Of a DNA stretch of 11,082 nucleotides, positions 1 through 7,021 are shown one piece after another. Source of the DNA: an uncultured Clostridia bacterium (GTDB lineage: Bacteria > Bacillota > Clostridia > TANB77 > CAG-508); assembly GCA_947631725.1 (NCBI GenBank), contig CANRML010000039.1:1-11082 (forward strand), written 5' to 3'. A program made the position numbers and the translations under genes. Position 1 is the first letter of the stretch. The number at the start of each line of letters is the position of its first letter. The notes beneath the pieces were generated by a model, which saw nothing but the letters and a program-made list of their open reading frames with translations, was not told where the DNA came from and ran no database searches.

Positions 1-23
1 CCTATTAAACCTAATTTATCCGT

Positions 24-51
24 AAAAGCAGGAATTTTATATCCTGCTTTT
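24..51. terminator. Intrinsic terminator-like hairpin, probably bidirectional
   Basis: AAAAGCAGGA (24-33) and TCCTGCTTTT (42-51) form a perfect 10-bp inverted repeat with an 8-nt loop. A-rich and T-rich flanks suit termination on either strand. It lies about 70 nt past the stop of the minus-strand GDT1-like gene and could end that transcript, or end a plus-strand gene lying to the left. The U tract is short, only four T directly after the stem in either direction. Confidence 0.7.
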
Positions 52-75
52 AGCCTTTTTAAGTGGCAAACTCGG

Positions 76-104
76 GTGATAACACAAAAAAAGGGAAATG
101 TCAA
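76..104 (-). promoter_or_regulatory. Possible leftward sigma-A promoter
   Basis: Read on the minus strand, TTGACA (99-104) is a perfect -35 box followed after 17 bp by TATCAC (76-81), which matches the -10 consensus at 4 of 6 positions. A transcript from here would run left through the 24-51 hairpin. It would serve a gene beyond the left edge that cannot be seen. The weak -10 makes this tentative. Confidence 0.25.
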
Positions 105-122
105 TAATAAGGCAAATAAAAA

Positions 123-728
123 TTAAAATAAAATTTTTAAAAATCCAAGTGCTCCAAAGATAATAAACAATAGGTTTGATAAAAATTGGATATACTTAGA
201 ATTCAATTTAGTATCTAAAAATTTTCCGAAAAGTACGGCAATACTATTGCTAGCAACCATACCACAAACTGACCCTAAAACTAGAGAAAATTTATAAAAA
301 GGATATTCAATACCAAGTCCTAAAGAAGCAAGAAAGGTCTTATCTCCCAGTTCCCCTATAATAATACTAGTCGCAATAAATAAAATATAATACCAAGTAG
401 GATGAGATTTTTTAGAAGTTTCAGTAGACTTCTTTATACTTAAATCATTTGAACTACTGTGAAAAAATCCCCAAACCCCAAATAATATAAAAGAGATATA
501 TGTTATAACAGATAAATAGAAGCGGAAACCTTCATTTATCATGCCTAAATGACTTCCAAATAAAATAGCAACACCATGGCTTAGCAATGTACCAATAGCA
601 ACACCTAATAAAATACGAGAAGCCTTTAGCTTATTTGAAAAAGATAAAACTATTAGTTGAGTTTTATCACCTAATTCTGAAACAAAGATTAACATAAAAG
701 AGATAAAAAAAGTATATATAAAATCCAT
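123..728 (-). CDS. GDT1/UPF0016 family membrane cation transporter (probable Mn2+ exporter)
   Basis: This is an integral membrane protein of the GDT1/TMEM165 (UPF0016) family, whose studied members move Mn2+ or Ca2+ out of the cytoplasm. The 201-aa product has the family's two-fold repeat. Each half carries the signature E-x-G-D-K-T, at E18-L-G-D-K-T23 and E126-L-G-D-K-T131, and these acidic residues form the ion site. About six membrane segments lie in two groups of three, joined by a polar Ser/Lys-rich loop (about residues 90-110). The ATG at 726-728 is chosen because AAAGG lies 10 nt upstream. An in-frame TTG at 746 would extend the protein by six residues but has no good Shine-Dalgarno and would itself cover that AAAGG. 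The gene is monocistronic as far as visible and divergent from the ABC operon. No yybP-ykoY Mn riboswitch is visible upstream. Specificity for Mn over Ca is inferred from family knowledge only. Confidence 0.9.
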   Translation of the reverse strand: MDFIYTFFISFMLIFVSELGDKTQLIVLSFSNKLKASRILLGVAIGTLLSHGVAILFGSHLGMINEGFRFYLSVITYISFILFGVWGFFHSSSNDLSIKKSTETSKKSHPTWYYILFIATSIIIGELGDKTFLASLGLGIEYPFYKFSLVLGSVCGMVASNSIAVLFGKFLDTKLNSKYIQFLSNLLFIIFGALGFLKILF

Positions 729-779
729 ATAGAACCAACCTTTCAATATACTAATAATTATGAAACAGATAAAGAAAAT

Positions 780-807
780 ATTATGGAAAATGTGAAATCT
801 TTGTGAA
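780..807 (-). promoter_or_regulatory. Candidate promoter of the GDT1-like gene
   Basis: On the minus strand TTCACA (802-807) resembles the -35 box (5 of 6) and CATAAT (780-785) the -10 box (5 of 6), with a 16-bp spacer. This predicts a start near 773 and a leader of roughly 45 nt. The -35 box overlaps the second copy of the TGTGAAA repeat and lies 5 bp from the -35 box of the divergent ABC promoter. Confidence 0.45.
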
Positions 808-808
808 A
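791..808. repeat. TGTGAAA direct repeat between divergent promoters
   Basis: TGTGAAA occurs at 791-797 and 802-808, so the copies are 11 bp apart, about one helical turn. They lie between and over the -35 boxes of two divergent promoters. This is the expected place for a regulator binding the same DNA face twice, but no regulator is identified and chance occurrence in AT-rich DNA is possible. Confidence 0.3.
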
Positions 809-811
809 ACC

Positions 812-840
812 TTTACAATTTTACGGAAAAATGGTATGAT
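812..840 (+). promoter_or_regulatory. Sigma-A promoter of the ABC transporter operon
   Basis: TTTACA (812-817) and TATGAT (835-840) are each 5 of 6 matches to the -35 and -10 boxes and are spaced by 17 bp. The expected start is near 847, giving a leader of about 40 nt to the GTG at 887. It is the only good plus-strand promoter seen upstream of the three-gene operon. Confidence 0.65.
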
Positions 841-886
841 ACTAGGGAAATCCGAAAAAGCAAAATAAAAAGGAGGAGGAACAGTC

Positions 887-1843
887 GTGATAGAAATCAA
901 AAATGTAACAAAGAAGTACGGAAAAGTCATAGCTGTAGACAACATTAGCTTCGAAGTCAAAAATGGTGAAATTGTAGGACTATTGGGACCAAATGGTGCA
1001 GGCAAAAGTACAACAATGAATATGATAACAGGATTTATTGAACCAACAGAAGGAACTATTATTGTAAATGGATACGATATGTCTAAAAAGCCAAAAAAAG
1101 CTAAAAGAGAAATAGGATACATGCCAGAGGGCGTACCACTATATGCAGATATGACAGTTAGAGAATTTGTTAAATTTATGGCTGAAATTAAAAGAGTAGA
1201 CAAAAGAGAAAGAAATGTAAAAGTAGAAAAAGTTATAGAACAAACAGGGTTAAAGGATGTAGAAAAAAAGCTTATTAAAAATCTTTCAAGAGGATATAAG
1301 CAAAGAGTAAGCATGGCAGGTGCATTAGTTGGAGAGCCTAAAGTACTTATACTAGATGAACCAACTGTAGGACTAGACCCAAAACAAATTACGGAAATAA
1401 GGAGCTTAATAAAAGAACTAGGGAAAACTCATACTATTATTTTAAGTTCTCATATTTTATCAGAAGTTAGTCAGATTTGCCAAAGAGTTGTTATTATAAA
1501 CAAAGGAAAAATTATAGCAGTAGATACACCAGAAAATCTAGAAACAAAAGTATCTAGTAAAAATATAGTATATGTTACTGTAGAAGATGCAGAAAACAAA
1601 ATAGAAAAAGCAGCTAAAAAAATTAAGGAAATCACTAATATAAAATTCATAAAAGAAAATAGTGATAATACAAAACAATATATGTTAGAATCAAAAAATG
1701 ATGTAGATCTAAGAAAAATTGTATTTAATGAATTTGCAAAAGAAAATATAACTATTTTTGAATTAAAGAAAGAAGATGCAACACTAGAAGATGCATTTAT
1801 GAAACTGATAGAAGGGGGGAACGATAATGTGGGCAATAATTAA
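887..1843 (+). CDS. ABC transporter ATP-binding protein (GldA/CcmA-like export ATPase)
   Basis: This is the cytoplasmic ATPase of an ABC-2 type export complex and powers the permease encoded next. The 318-aa protein has the full set of nucleotide-binding motifs: Walker A GPNGAGKST (34-42), a YMPE segment (78-81) where the Q-loop Gln is replaced by Glu as in the GldA-like subgroup, signature LSRGYKQR (133-140), Walker B VLILDEP (153-159) and the H-loop His189. After about residue 220 a C-terminal extension follows, common in this DrrA/CcmA/GldA class. The start is GTG at 887, preceded by AGGAGGAGGA (871-880) with about 7 nt spacing. The 3' end overlaps the permease gene by 17 nt, which implies translational coupling. 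The substrate cannot be told from the ATPase. Confidence 0.93.
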   Translation: MIEIKNVTKKYGKVIAVDNISFEVKNGEIVGLLGPNGAGKSTTMNMITGFIEPTEGTIIVNGYDMSKKPKKAKREIGYMPEGVPLYADMTVREFVKFMAEIKRVDKRERNVKVEKVIEQTGLKDVEKKLIKNLSRGYKQRVSMAGALVGEPKVLILDEPTVGLDPKQITEIRSLIKELGKTHTIILSSHILSEVSQICQRVVIINKGKIIAVDTPENLETKVSSKNIVYVTVEDAENKIEKAAKKIKEITNIKFIKENSDNTKQYMLESKNDVDLRKIVFNEFAKENITIFELKKEDATLEDAFMKLIEGGNDNVGNN

Positions 1844-2513
1844 AAAAGAATTTAAGTCTTATTTTACAACACCAATAGGATACATATTTATCGGAGTATT
1901 CCTAATTGCATTTAGTGTATCGTTCTACTTTACAGTTTTAGGTTATGGAAGTGTTAATTTTGAATATATTTATTATTCTATGCCAACAATTTTGGTACTA
2001 GCATTTCTTATACCAGTACTTACTATGAGAACAATAGCAGAAGAAAGAAAAACTGGAACAGAGCAATTGCTATTAACTTCTCCACTTAGTATAACAAAAA
2101 TTGTATTGGGAAAATTTATAGCAGCACTAAGTATAGTATTGATTACAGAATTATGCACTCTTATGTATTTTGCAATTATATGTCATTTTGGGATGCCACA
2201 TATTACAACCGCAGTTATTACTTTTATTGGTTTTTTACTATTTTGTATGTCATATATTTCATTTGGAATATTTGCATCAAGTATTACAGAAAACCAAATT
2301 ATAGCGGGAATAATTTCTATAGGATTTTTCATTATTACATGGGTATTTCCAGATTTCAACCCAAACTTAAATGCATTGTCTTTTATCAATATGTTTTATA
2401 ATTATACACAAGGACAAATTGATATTGCTGATACAATAACATTTATAACATTTACAATTACTTGTATTTTATTAACAATCATATTCTTACAAAGAAGGAA
2501 AAGTATAAAATAG
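1827..2513 (+). CDS. ABC-2 type permease (GldF-like)
   Basis: This is the membrane subunit of the exporter. The 228-aa product starts with a short amphipathic stretch and has about six hydrophobic segments (near residues 18-40, 50-68, 96-118, 128-150, 156-176 and 203-222). Between the second and third lies EERKTGTEQLLLTSPLS, a hallmark of GldF/NosY-type ABC-2 permeases, where it forms the cytoplasmic coupling region that contacts the ATPase. The ATG at 1827 has a G-rich Shine-Dalgarno inside the end of the ATPase gene. The gene is followed after 11 nt by the GldG-like gene, completing an ATPase-permease-auxiliary set. No substrate-specific feature is visible. Confidence 0.88.
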   Translation: MWAIIKKEFKSYFTTPIGYIFIGVFLIAFSVSFYFTVLGYGSVNFEYIYYSMPTILVLAFLIPVLTMRTIAEERKTGTEQLLLTSPLSITKIVLGKFIAALSIVLITELCTLMYFAIICHFGMPHITTAVITFIGFLLFCMSYISFGIFASSITENQIIAGIISIGFFIITWVFPDFNPNLNALSFINMFYNYTQGQIDIADTITFITFTITCILLTIIFLQRRKSIK

Positions 2514-2524
2514 GAGGGAGAAAG

Positions 2525-4054
2525 TTGAACAAAGAAAATAAAGAACTTATTGAAGTAAAGACAAAAGAGAAAAAAATACATAAGTTTATAAATAAATTTA
2601 TTGAAATTATTAAGAAAAAATGGCTTATAAATGGAACAAAAACAGTTATATTAGTTGCTGCTATTTTAGCTATATTTTTAACAATTAATATTGTCATGAA
2701 AAGCTTAGATTTAACACCAATAGATTTAAGCCAAGACAAGCTATATACCTTATCAGATGATAGTAAAAGATTAGTAAAAAATATTGCTAAAACTGTAAAA
2801 ATGTATTTTGTAGAATACTCAGAAGATGATACAATTATCGATTTAGCAAAACAATATACAAAAGTTAATGACAATATTTCAATAGAAGTAGCAAAAGCAA
2901 ATGATAGGCCAGATTTAGTGCAAAAATATGGAATTGAAACAGGGGCTTCAGGAATTATTGTAGAGTGTGGAGATAAATATAAAGTATTAAGCCCAGATGA
3001 ATTAGTAACATTTAATAATTCTAGCTTTGAAACAGTTGATGTTTCAGAAGAAAAATTAACAGCATCACTTTTGTTAGTTACAGCTGAAATTGTACCAAAA
3101 GTATATTTCTTAACAGGATATTCAAACCTATCATTGCAAAACGGATTACAATATTTAAATGTATATTTACAAAATGACATTAATGAAGTTAAAAGTGTAG
3201 ACATTTTAGCAACAGAAAAAGTACCAGAAGATTGTGACACATTAGTTATTGTAATGCCAGCAAAAGATTTTGAAGAATCTGTAACAAATGCTATACTAGA
3301 ATATATCAACAAAGGTGGAAATATTTTATGGTTCCAAAACGCAATAGCTCAAAATATGGATTTACCAAATGTAAATAAAATATTAGCTACATATGGAATT
3401 AAACCATTTGAGATAGGAGTAATAAGAGAAACTGACGAAAACAAAATGTTATCAAAAATGCCAGATTATATATTACCAGATATAGAAAATACAGTTGTAA
3501 CTAGAAAATTACAAAACTCAGGAGGAATTATTTTACTTGATGCAACAAAAATCAATACAGAAGAAGATTCAAAACTAGATGAATTAAAAGTACAAAAAAC
3601 AGAATTAGTTAAAAGTAGTGAAAATTCATATTTTAGATCAAACTTTTATTTAACTTCAAATGAACCACAGGAAGGTGAAGAAAAGAAAAGTTACACAATA
3701 GGTCAAATGATGGAAAAAACTATAACTGAAGCTAATGAGGAAACTGGAGAACGTGCTAAAGTATCAAAATTAATTATTTATGGAGAAGGATATTTTATTT
3801 CAGATATACCTTTATCTACTGGTGGAGGAGATCCAGTAATTATATATAGACAAAATAGAGATGTAGCTATAGATTCTATTGCATACTTATCAAATAAATC
3901 TGAAGGAGTTATTTCTAGAAAAAGGACAGGAACAGTAACATATTCTGCAACAGAAACAGAAAATAATGTGATTCTAGTTATAATATTTGCTGTACCAATT
4001 ATTATAATTATATCAGGAATTATAGTATGGATAGTTAGAAGAAGAAGAAAATAG
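2525..4054 (+). CDS. GldG-like auxiliary protein of ABC transporter
   Basis: This is a 509-aa protein of the GldG/ABC_transp_aux type, which accompanies GldA/GldF-like exporters. A cytoplasmic, Lys-rich N terminus (1-37) leads to a membrane anchor at about 39-58. The conserved junction LDLTPIDLSQDKLYTLS (61-77) follows, then a large domain outside the membrane. A final membrane segment and an Arg/Lys tail (RRRRK) close the protein. The start is TTG at 2525, preceded by AGGAGGGAG (2512-2520) at ideal spacing. An in-frame ATG at 2462 would add 21 residues, lies deep inside the permease gene and has no good Shine-Dalgarno. In Flavobacterium the homologues serve gliding, but Firmicutes do not glide by that machinery, so the role here is unknown. 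The gene is followed by a strong terminator. Confidence 0.85.
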   Translation: MNKENKELIEVKTKEKKIHKFINKFIEIIKKKWLINGTKTVILVAAILAIFLTINIVMKSLDLTPIDLSQDKLYTLSDDSKRLVKNIAKTVKMYFVEYSEDDTIIDLAKQYTKVNDNISIEVAKANDRPDLVQKYGIETGASGIIVECGDKYKVLSPDELVTFNNSSFETVDVSEEKLTASLLLVTAEIVPKVYFLTGYSNLSLQNGLQYLNVYLQNDINEVKSVDILATEKVPEDCDTLVIVMPAKDFEESVTNAILEYINKGGNILWFQNAIAQNMDLPNVNKILATYGIKPFEIGVIRETDENKMLSKMPDYILPDIENTVVTRKLQNSGGIILLDATKINTEEDSKLDELKVQKTELVKSSENSYFRSNFYLTSNEPQEGEEKKSYTIGQMMEKTITEANEETGERAKVSKLIIYGEGYFISDIPLSTGGGDPVIIYRQNRDVAIDSIAYLSNKSEGVISRKRTGTVTYSATETENNVILVIIFAVPIIIIISGIIVWIVRRRRK

Positions 4055-4063
4055 AATATCAAT

Positions 4064-4097
4064 AAAAAGACCACATATAATAATATGAGGTCTTTTT
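4064..4097 (+). terminator. Strong intrinsic terminator ending the ABC operon and overlapping the next RBS
   Basis: AAAAAGACC (4064-4072) pairs with GGTCTTTTT (4089-4097) in a perfect 9-bp stem. An A-A mismatch and a further CATAT/ATATG 5-bp stem cap it, leaving a 4-nt AATA loop. The T5 tail sits where a U tract is expected. It begins 10 nt after the GldG-like stop codon. The T run ends directly at the ATG of the next gene (4098), and GAGG (4087-4090), the only Shine-Dalgarno candidate for that gene, lies in the 3' arm. Confidence 0.85.
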
Positions 4098-5111
4098 ATG
4101 TTTAAAGTTATATTTGTTATAATAGGAGCACTAATAGGAGCAGGTTTTGCCTCTGGACAAGAAATATATCTGTTCTTTTTTTCCTATGGAACAAAAGGAA
4201 TATTAGGTATTATATTTTCTAGTATATTATTTAGTATATCTATTTACAAAGTATTTTCTATAATACTACAAAATAATATTCAAAGCTACAAACAATTTTT
4301 AGAAGTTGTTATAGGTACAGATACTAAGCTAAAGAAATATTGTATTTTAATTTCTAATATAATTATAAATCTATTTATTTTAGTCACTTTTTTCATTATG
4401 ATAGCAGGTTTTGGAACTTATTTACATGAAAACTTTTCTGTTCCACAATTATTAGGAAGCGGTATATTATCAATATTATGCATTATAATTTTATCAAAAG
4501 AAACTAAAGGATTAATAAGTATAAGTCAAATAATTGTACCTGCTTTAATAATATTTATTCTAAGTATAGGGATAATTAGTGGAAGACAAATTAGTTATTT
4601 ATATACAATCCCACAAAAGACGAATTGGTTTGTTAGTAGCCTTTTATATACAAGCTATAATATGATTTTGCTAATTCCTGTTTTAATTTCCTTAAATAGA
4701 GAAGTTAAAAATATAAAGAAAATCGCTATATCAGTTGGAATTATAATTAATATCTTAGCTTTTTGCGTATATATTACGATGTTACAAATTAATGTAAATA
4801 TCGAAAATTTAGAAATGCCAATTTCATATATAGTTGCAGAAAAATTCCCATATTTAAAACTTATATACGGAATTAGTATATTGTTGTCTATTTTAACAAC
4901 GGCTGTATCATTAGGTACAGGGATATTGCAAAACATACGAACAAATAAAGATACAAAAATGGCAATAATAATTATAATTTGCACTATAGCTATTCCAATT
5001 TCAACTATTGGATTTTCAACTTTAATGAGATACTTATATCCATTATTTGGATATATAGGGCTTATACAAATTCTTAAAATAATTACTTTGAAAACAGTTG
5101 AAAAAACATAA
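4098..5111 (+). CDS. YkvI-like polytopic membrane protein (amino-acid transporter superfamily)
   Basis: The 337-aa product is almost wholly hydrophobic, with about ten membrane segments and short polar loops. The N terminus carries GAGFASGQE (14-22) in the first membrane helix, the pattern seen in YkvI-like proteins, which are distant relatives of the APC/NSS transporter superfamily where an unwound Gly-rich helix 1 binds substrate. No substrate is established for the family as far as I know. The start is ATG 4098. The only Shine-Dalgarno candidate, GAGG at 4087-4090 (7-nt spacing), lies inside the preceding terminator hairpin. TATAAT at 4076-4081 could be a -10 box for a separate very short leader, but no clear -35 accompanies it. 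A 45-nt gap with its own promoter candidate separates it from the next gene. Confidence 0.82.
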   Translation: MFKVIFVIIGALIGAGFASGQEIYLFFFSYGTKGILGIIFSSILFSISIYKVFSIILQNNIQSYKQFLEVVIGTDTKLKKYCILISNIIINLFILVTFFIMIAGFGTYLHENFSVPQLLGSGILSILCIIILSKETKGLISISQIIVPALIIFILSIGIISGRQISYLYTIPQKTNWFVSSLLYTSYNMILLIPVLISLNREVKNIKKIAISVGIIINILAFCVYITMLQINVNIENLEMPISYIVAEKFPYLKLIYGISILLSILTTAVSLGTGILQNIRTNKDTKMAIIIIICTIAIPISTIGFSTLMRYLYPLFGYIGLIQILKIITLKTVEKT

Positions 5112-5126
5112 ATAATATAGTAGAAT
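5098..5126 (+). promoter_or_regulatory. Candidate promoter of the DUF5711-like/CvpA genes
   Basis: TTGAAA (5098-5103, 5 of 6) and TAGAAT (5121-5126, 5 of 6) are spaced by 17 bp. They overlap the end of the YkvI-like gene. The predicted start near 5133 leaves a leader of about 24 nt with GAGGGG (5143-5148) 8 nt before the ATG at 5157. Confidence 0.5.
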
Positions 5127-5156
5127 AAAAACAACAAATGAAGAGGGGAAAAATAA

Positions 5157-6338
5157 ATGAAAGATTATTGGAAAGAACCAGGAGGGCAAAAATTAAATAA
5201 AAAAAGAATTTTAATTACTGTTCTAGCCATTATAATTATTATTGCAATTGGCATTTTCATTGTTATTTATGTAAAAAATAGAGAATTTAGAGAATGGGTA
5301 GATACTAACATTTTACAAAAAGAAGTCAATCAAGATAAATTAGCTACAATAGAAATATTACAAGATGAAAATTTAAATGCTTATGCATTTGGACAATATA
5401 TAGGAATCTTAAATAAAAATGAATTCCACATATATGGAAATACAGCAAAAGAAGAAACTAAAATTACTGTAGATATATCAACCCCTATATTTAATGCAAA
5501 TGGTAGAAATTTAGTCATTGCAGAGGACAAGGGACAAAAAATTTATTTTATCCAAGATAAAGATTTAATTTGGGAAGATAATGTAGAAGGAAATATTTCA
5601 AAAATTTATACTGGCCAAAATGGATACACTGCTGTTGCAATTACAGGAACAGTCAATAAGACAGTCATAAGTGTTTATGATGATAAAGGAAAATCACTTT
5701 TTAAAACTTTTCTATCAACAACAAGAGTATCTGATATAGCTATTTCTAATGATAATAAATATTTAGCATTGGCAGAAATAGACACATCAGGACTTGCAAT
5801 ACAATCAAAAATTGAAGTATTTTCAATAGAAAAAGCACAAGTAGATGCAGATAATTCAAAAATTGCAGTATATCAAATTGATGATAATGAATTGATTAGC
5901 AATATTCAATATCATAATAAAGACAAATTAATTTGTATGTCTAAAGACAAAATAACAGCGTTTTCTTTAGAAGGCAATAAAGATATCTTATATACTAATT
6001 CTAATAAAAAAGTTATTTTTCAGGCAATTAATTTAAATAATAGTGTGGTAATATTAGAAGAGGCAGCAGCTAATTTATTTACAGCAGATACAAATGTAAC
6101 TATTATAAATACAGAAAATAAAGGAACTACAAACTATACGGCAAAAGCAGTTACAAAAGAATTATATACATATGAAAATATGATAGCACTTAATTTAGGT
6201 ACAGAAATAGAATTTATCAATACAGGGGGCTGGCTCGTAAAAAGATATAAGGCAGAACAAGAAATTACCGATATTGTTCTTTCTGGAAACATAGCAGGAA
6301 TTATTTATCGAGATAAAATTGAAATTGTAAATTTGTAA
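5157..6338 (+). CDS. DUF5711-like membrane-anchored protein of unknown function
   Basis: The 393-aa product has a short charged N terminus, one membrane anchor (about residues 18-39) and a long outside domain of short repeated beta-strand-like blocks such as NKYLALAEI and NISKIYTGQNGYTAVAI. This resembles a beta-propeller of the kind in DUF5711 proteins of Firmicutes. No catalytic motif, sortase signal or C-terminal anchor is seen. The start ATG at 5157 has GAGGGG 8 nt upstream. The stop is 12 nt before the CvpA-family gene, so the two are almost certainly cotranscribed, and an LCP gene follows. Inference: an extracytoplasmic scaffold or sensor linked to wall assembly. The family assignment is from overall architecture and context, so moderate only. 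Confidence 0.7.
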   Translation: MKDYWKEPGGQKLNKKRILITVLAIIIIIAIGIFIVIYVKNREFREWVDTNILQKEVNQDKLATIEILQDENLNAYAFGQYIGILNKNEFHIYGNTAKEETKITVDISTPIFNANGRNLVIAEDKGQKIYFIQDKDLIWEDNVEGNISKIYTGQNGYTAVAITGTVNKTVISVYDDKGKSLFKTFLSTTRVSDIAISNDNKYLALAEIDTSGLAIQSKIEVFSIEKAQVDADNSKIAVYQIDDNELISNIQYHNKDKLICMSKDKITAFSLEGNKDILYTNSNKKVIFQAINLNNSVVILEEAAANLFTADTNVTIINTENKGTTNYTAKAVTKELYTYENMIALNLGTEIEFINTGGWLVKRYKAEQEITDIVLSGNIAGIIYRDKIEIVNL

Positions 6339-6350
6339 AGGAGAAGAAAT

Positions 6351-6947
6351 ATGATTGCTGATGTTATAATTATTGCAGTTTTAGCATTATCAATATTTTT
6401 AGGATATAAAAAGGGACTTATAGAATTAGGCATAAGTCTATGTGCTGTTGTTATTGCAATTGTTGCAACATTGATTTTATATAGACCAATAACAAATCTT
6501 ATTATAAATACAACTAATTTAGATGAAACAATAGAAAATAAAATTGTGGAAAATATATCAATAGATGAACAAGGAGGAGAAGGAGAAAACAGCATACAAG
6601 GACAAATTCAAAATGAAATATTACCAACTACAGCAAGGGAAATATCCATAAGTATAATTAGAACAGGAGTAATGTTAATTTTATACATTGTTATTAGAAT
6701 AGCATTACGACTTGTTACTGCTTTGGCTAATTTAATAGCTAAATTGCCAATATTGGAACAATTTAACGAAATAGGTGGAATTATATTTGGAGCTATTAGA
6801 GGTATTGCTTTGATATATATAGTTTTATTAATAATAAGTTTTGTAGGACAAGTTAATTCAACAAATATAATACATAAAGAGATTGACAATTCAATTATTG
6901 CAAAGGAAATGTATAAGAATAATATTATTTCTTTATTAATAAAATAA
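6351..6947 (+). CDS. CvpA family membrane protein
   Basis: This is a 198-aa protein of the CvpA family. In Enterobacteria CvpA is linked to colicin V production and envelope homeostasis; in Firmicutes its role is poorly defined. Four membrane segments lie at about 2-18, 23-44, 100-122 and 145-166. The family's Gly-rich motif is clear in LPILEQFNEIGGIIFGAIRG, just before and into the last helix, and the first hairpin has the typical LGYKKGLIELG. The loop between segments 2 and 3 (about 45-98) is long and acidic. ATG 6351 has AGGAGAAG just upstream, and the gene follows the DUF5711-like gene by 12 nt. No terminator separates it from the downstream LCP gene, but that gene has its own promoter. 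Confidence 0.85.
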   Translation: MIADVIIIAVLALSIFLGYKKGLIELGISLCAVVIAIVATLILYRPITNLIINTTNLDETIENKIVENISIDEQGGEGENSIQGQIQNEILPTTAREISISIIRTGVMLILYIVIRIALRLVTALANLIAKLPILEQFNEIGGIIFGAIRGIALIYIVLLIISFVGQVNSTNIIHKEIDNSIIAKEMYKNNIISLLIK

Positions 6948-6961
6948 AATGTGTATAATGG

Positions 6962-6990
6962 TTGCTTTTTATTAATTGATTTGATATACT
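6962..6990 (+). promoter_or_regulatory. Sigma-A promoter of the LCP gene
   Basis: TTGCTT (6962-6967) and TATACT (6985-6990, 5 of 6) are spaced by 17 bp in the 74-nt gap after the CvpA-family gene. The predicted start near 6997 gives a leader of about 25 nt containing AGGAGG (7006-7011). Readthrough from the upstream genes remains possible because no terminator is seen. Confidence 0.55.
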
Positions 6991-7021
6991 AGATGCAACA
7001 AACTTAGGAGGAATAGTTGAA

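Noticed and set aside
1..126. Frame 1 is open from the window edge to a TAA at 124-126, suggesting the 3' end of a plus-strand gene.
   Set aside because: It runs through a perfect terminator hairpin, the translation shows no recognisable domain, and the stretch is short enough to be open by chance.
123..746. TTG start at 746 for the GDT1-like gene.
   Set aside because: The ATG at 728 has AAAGG 10 nt upstream and gives the N terminus usual in the family; the TTG has no good site and would cover that AAAGG.
747..886. yybP-ykoY manganese riboswitch upstream of the GDT1-like gene.
   Set aside because: The conserved loop sequences of that riboswitch are not present, and the region is filled by two divergent promoters.
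781..1314. Long minus-strand reading frame opposite the ABC ATPase gene.
   Set aside because: It lies antisense to a gene with all ATPase motifs, has a low-complexity hydrophobic translation, and has no ribosome binding site.
2462..2524. N-terminal extension of the GldG-like protein from an ATG inside the permease gene.
   Set aside because: It lacks a good Shine-Dalgarno; the TTG at 2525 has AGGAGGGAG at ideal spacing.
2479..3312. Minus-strand reading frame of 277 codons opposite the GldG-like gene.
   Set aside because: It is a shadow of a well-supported gene in AT-rich DNA, with no domain and no initiation signal.
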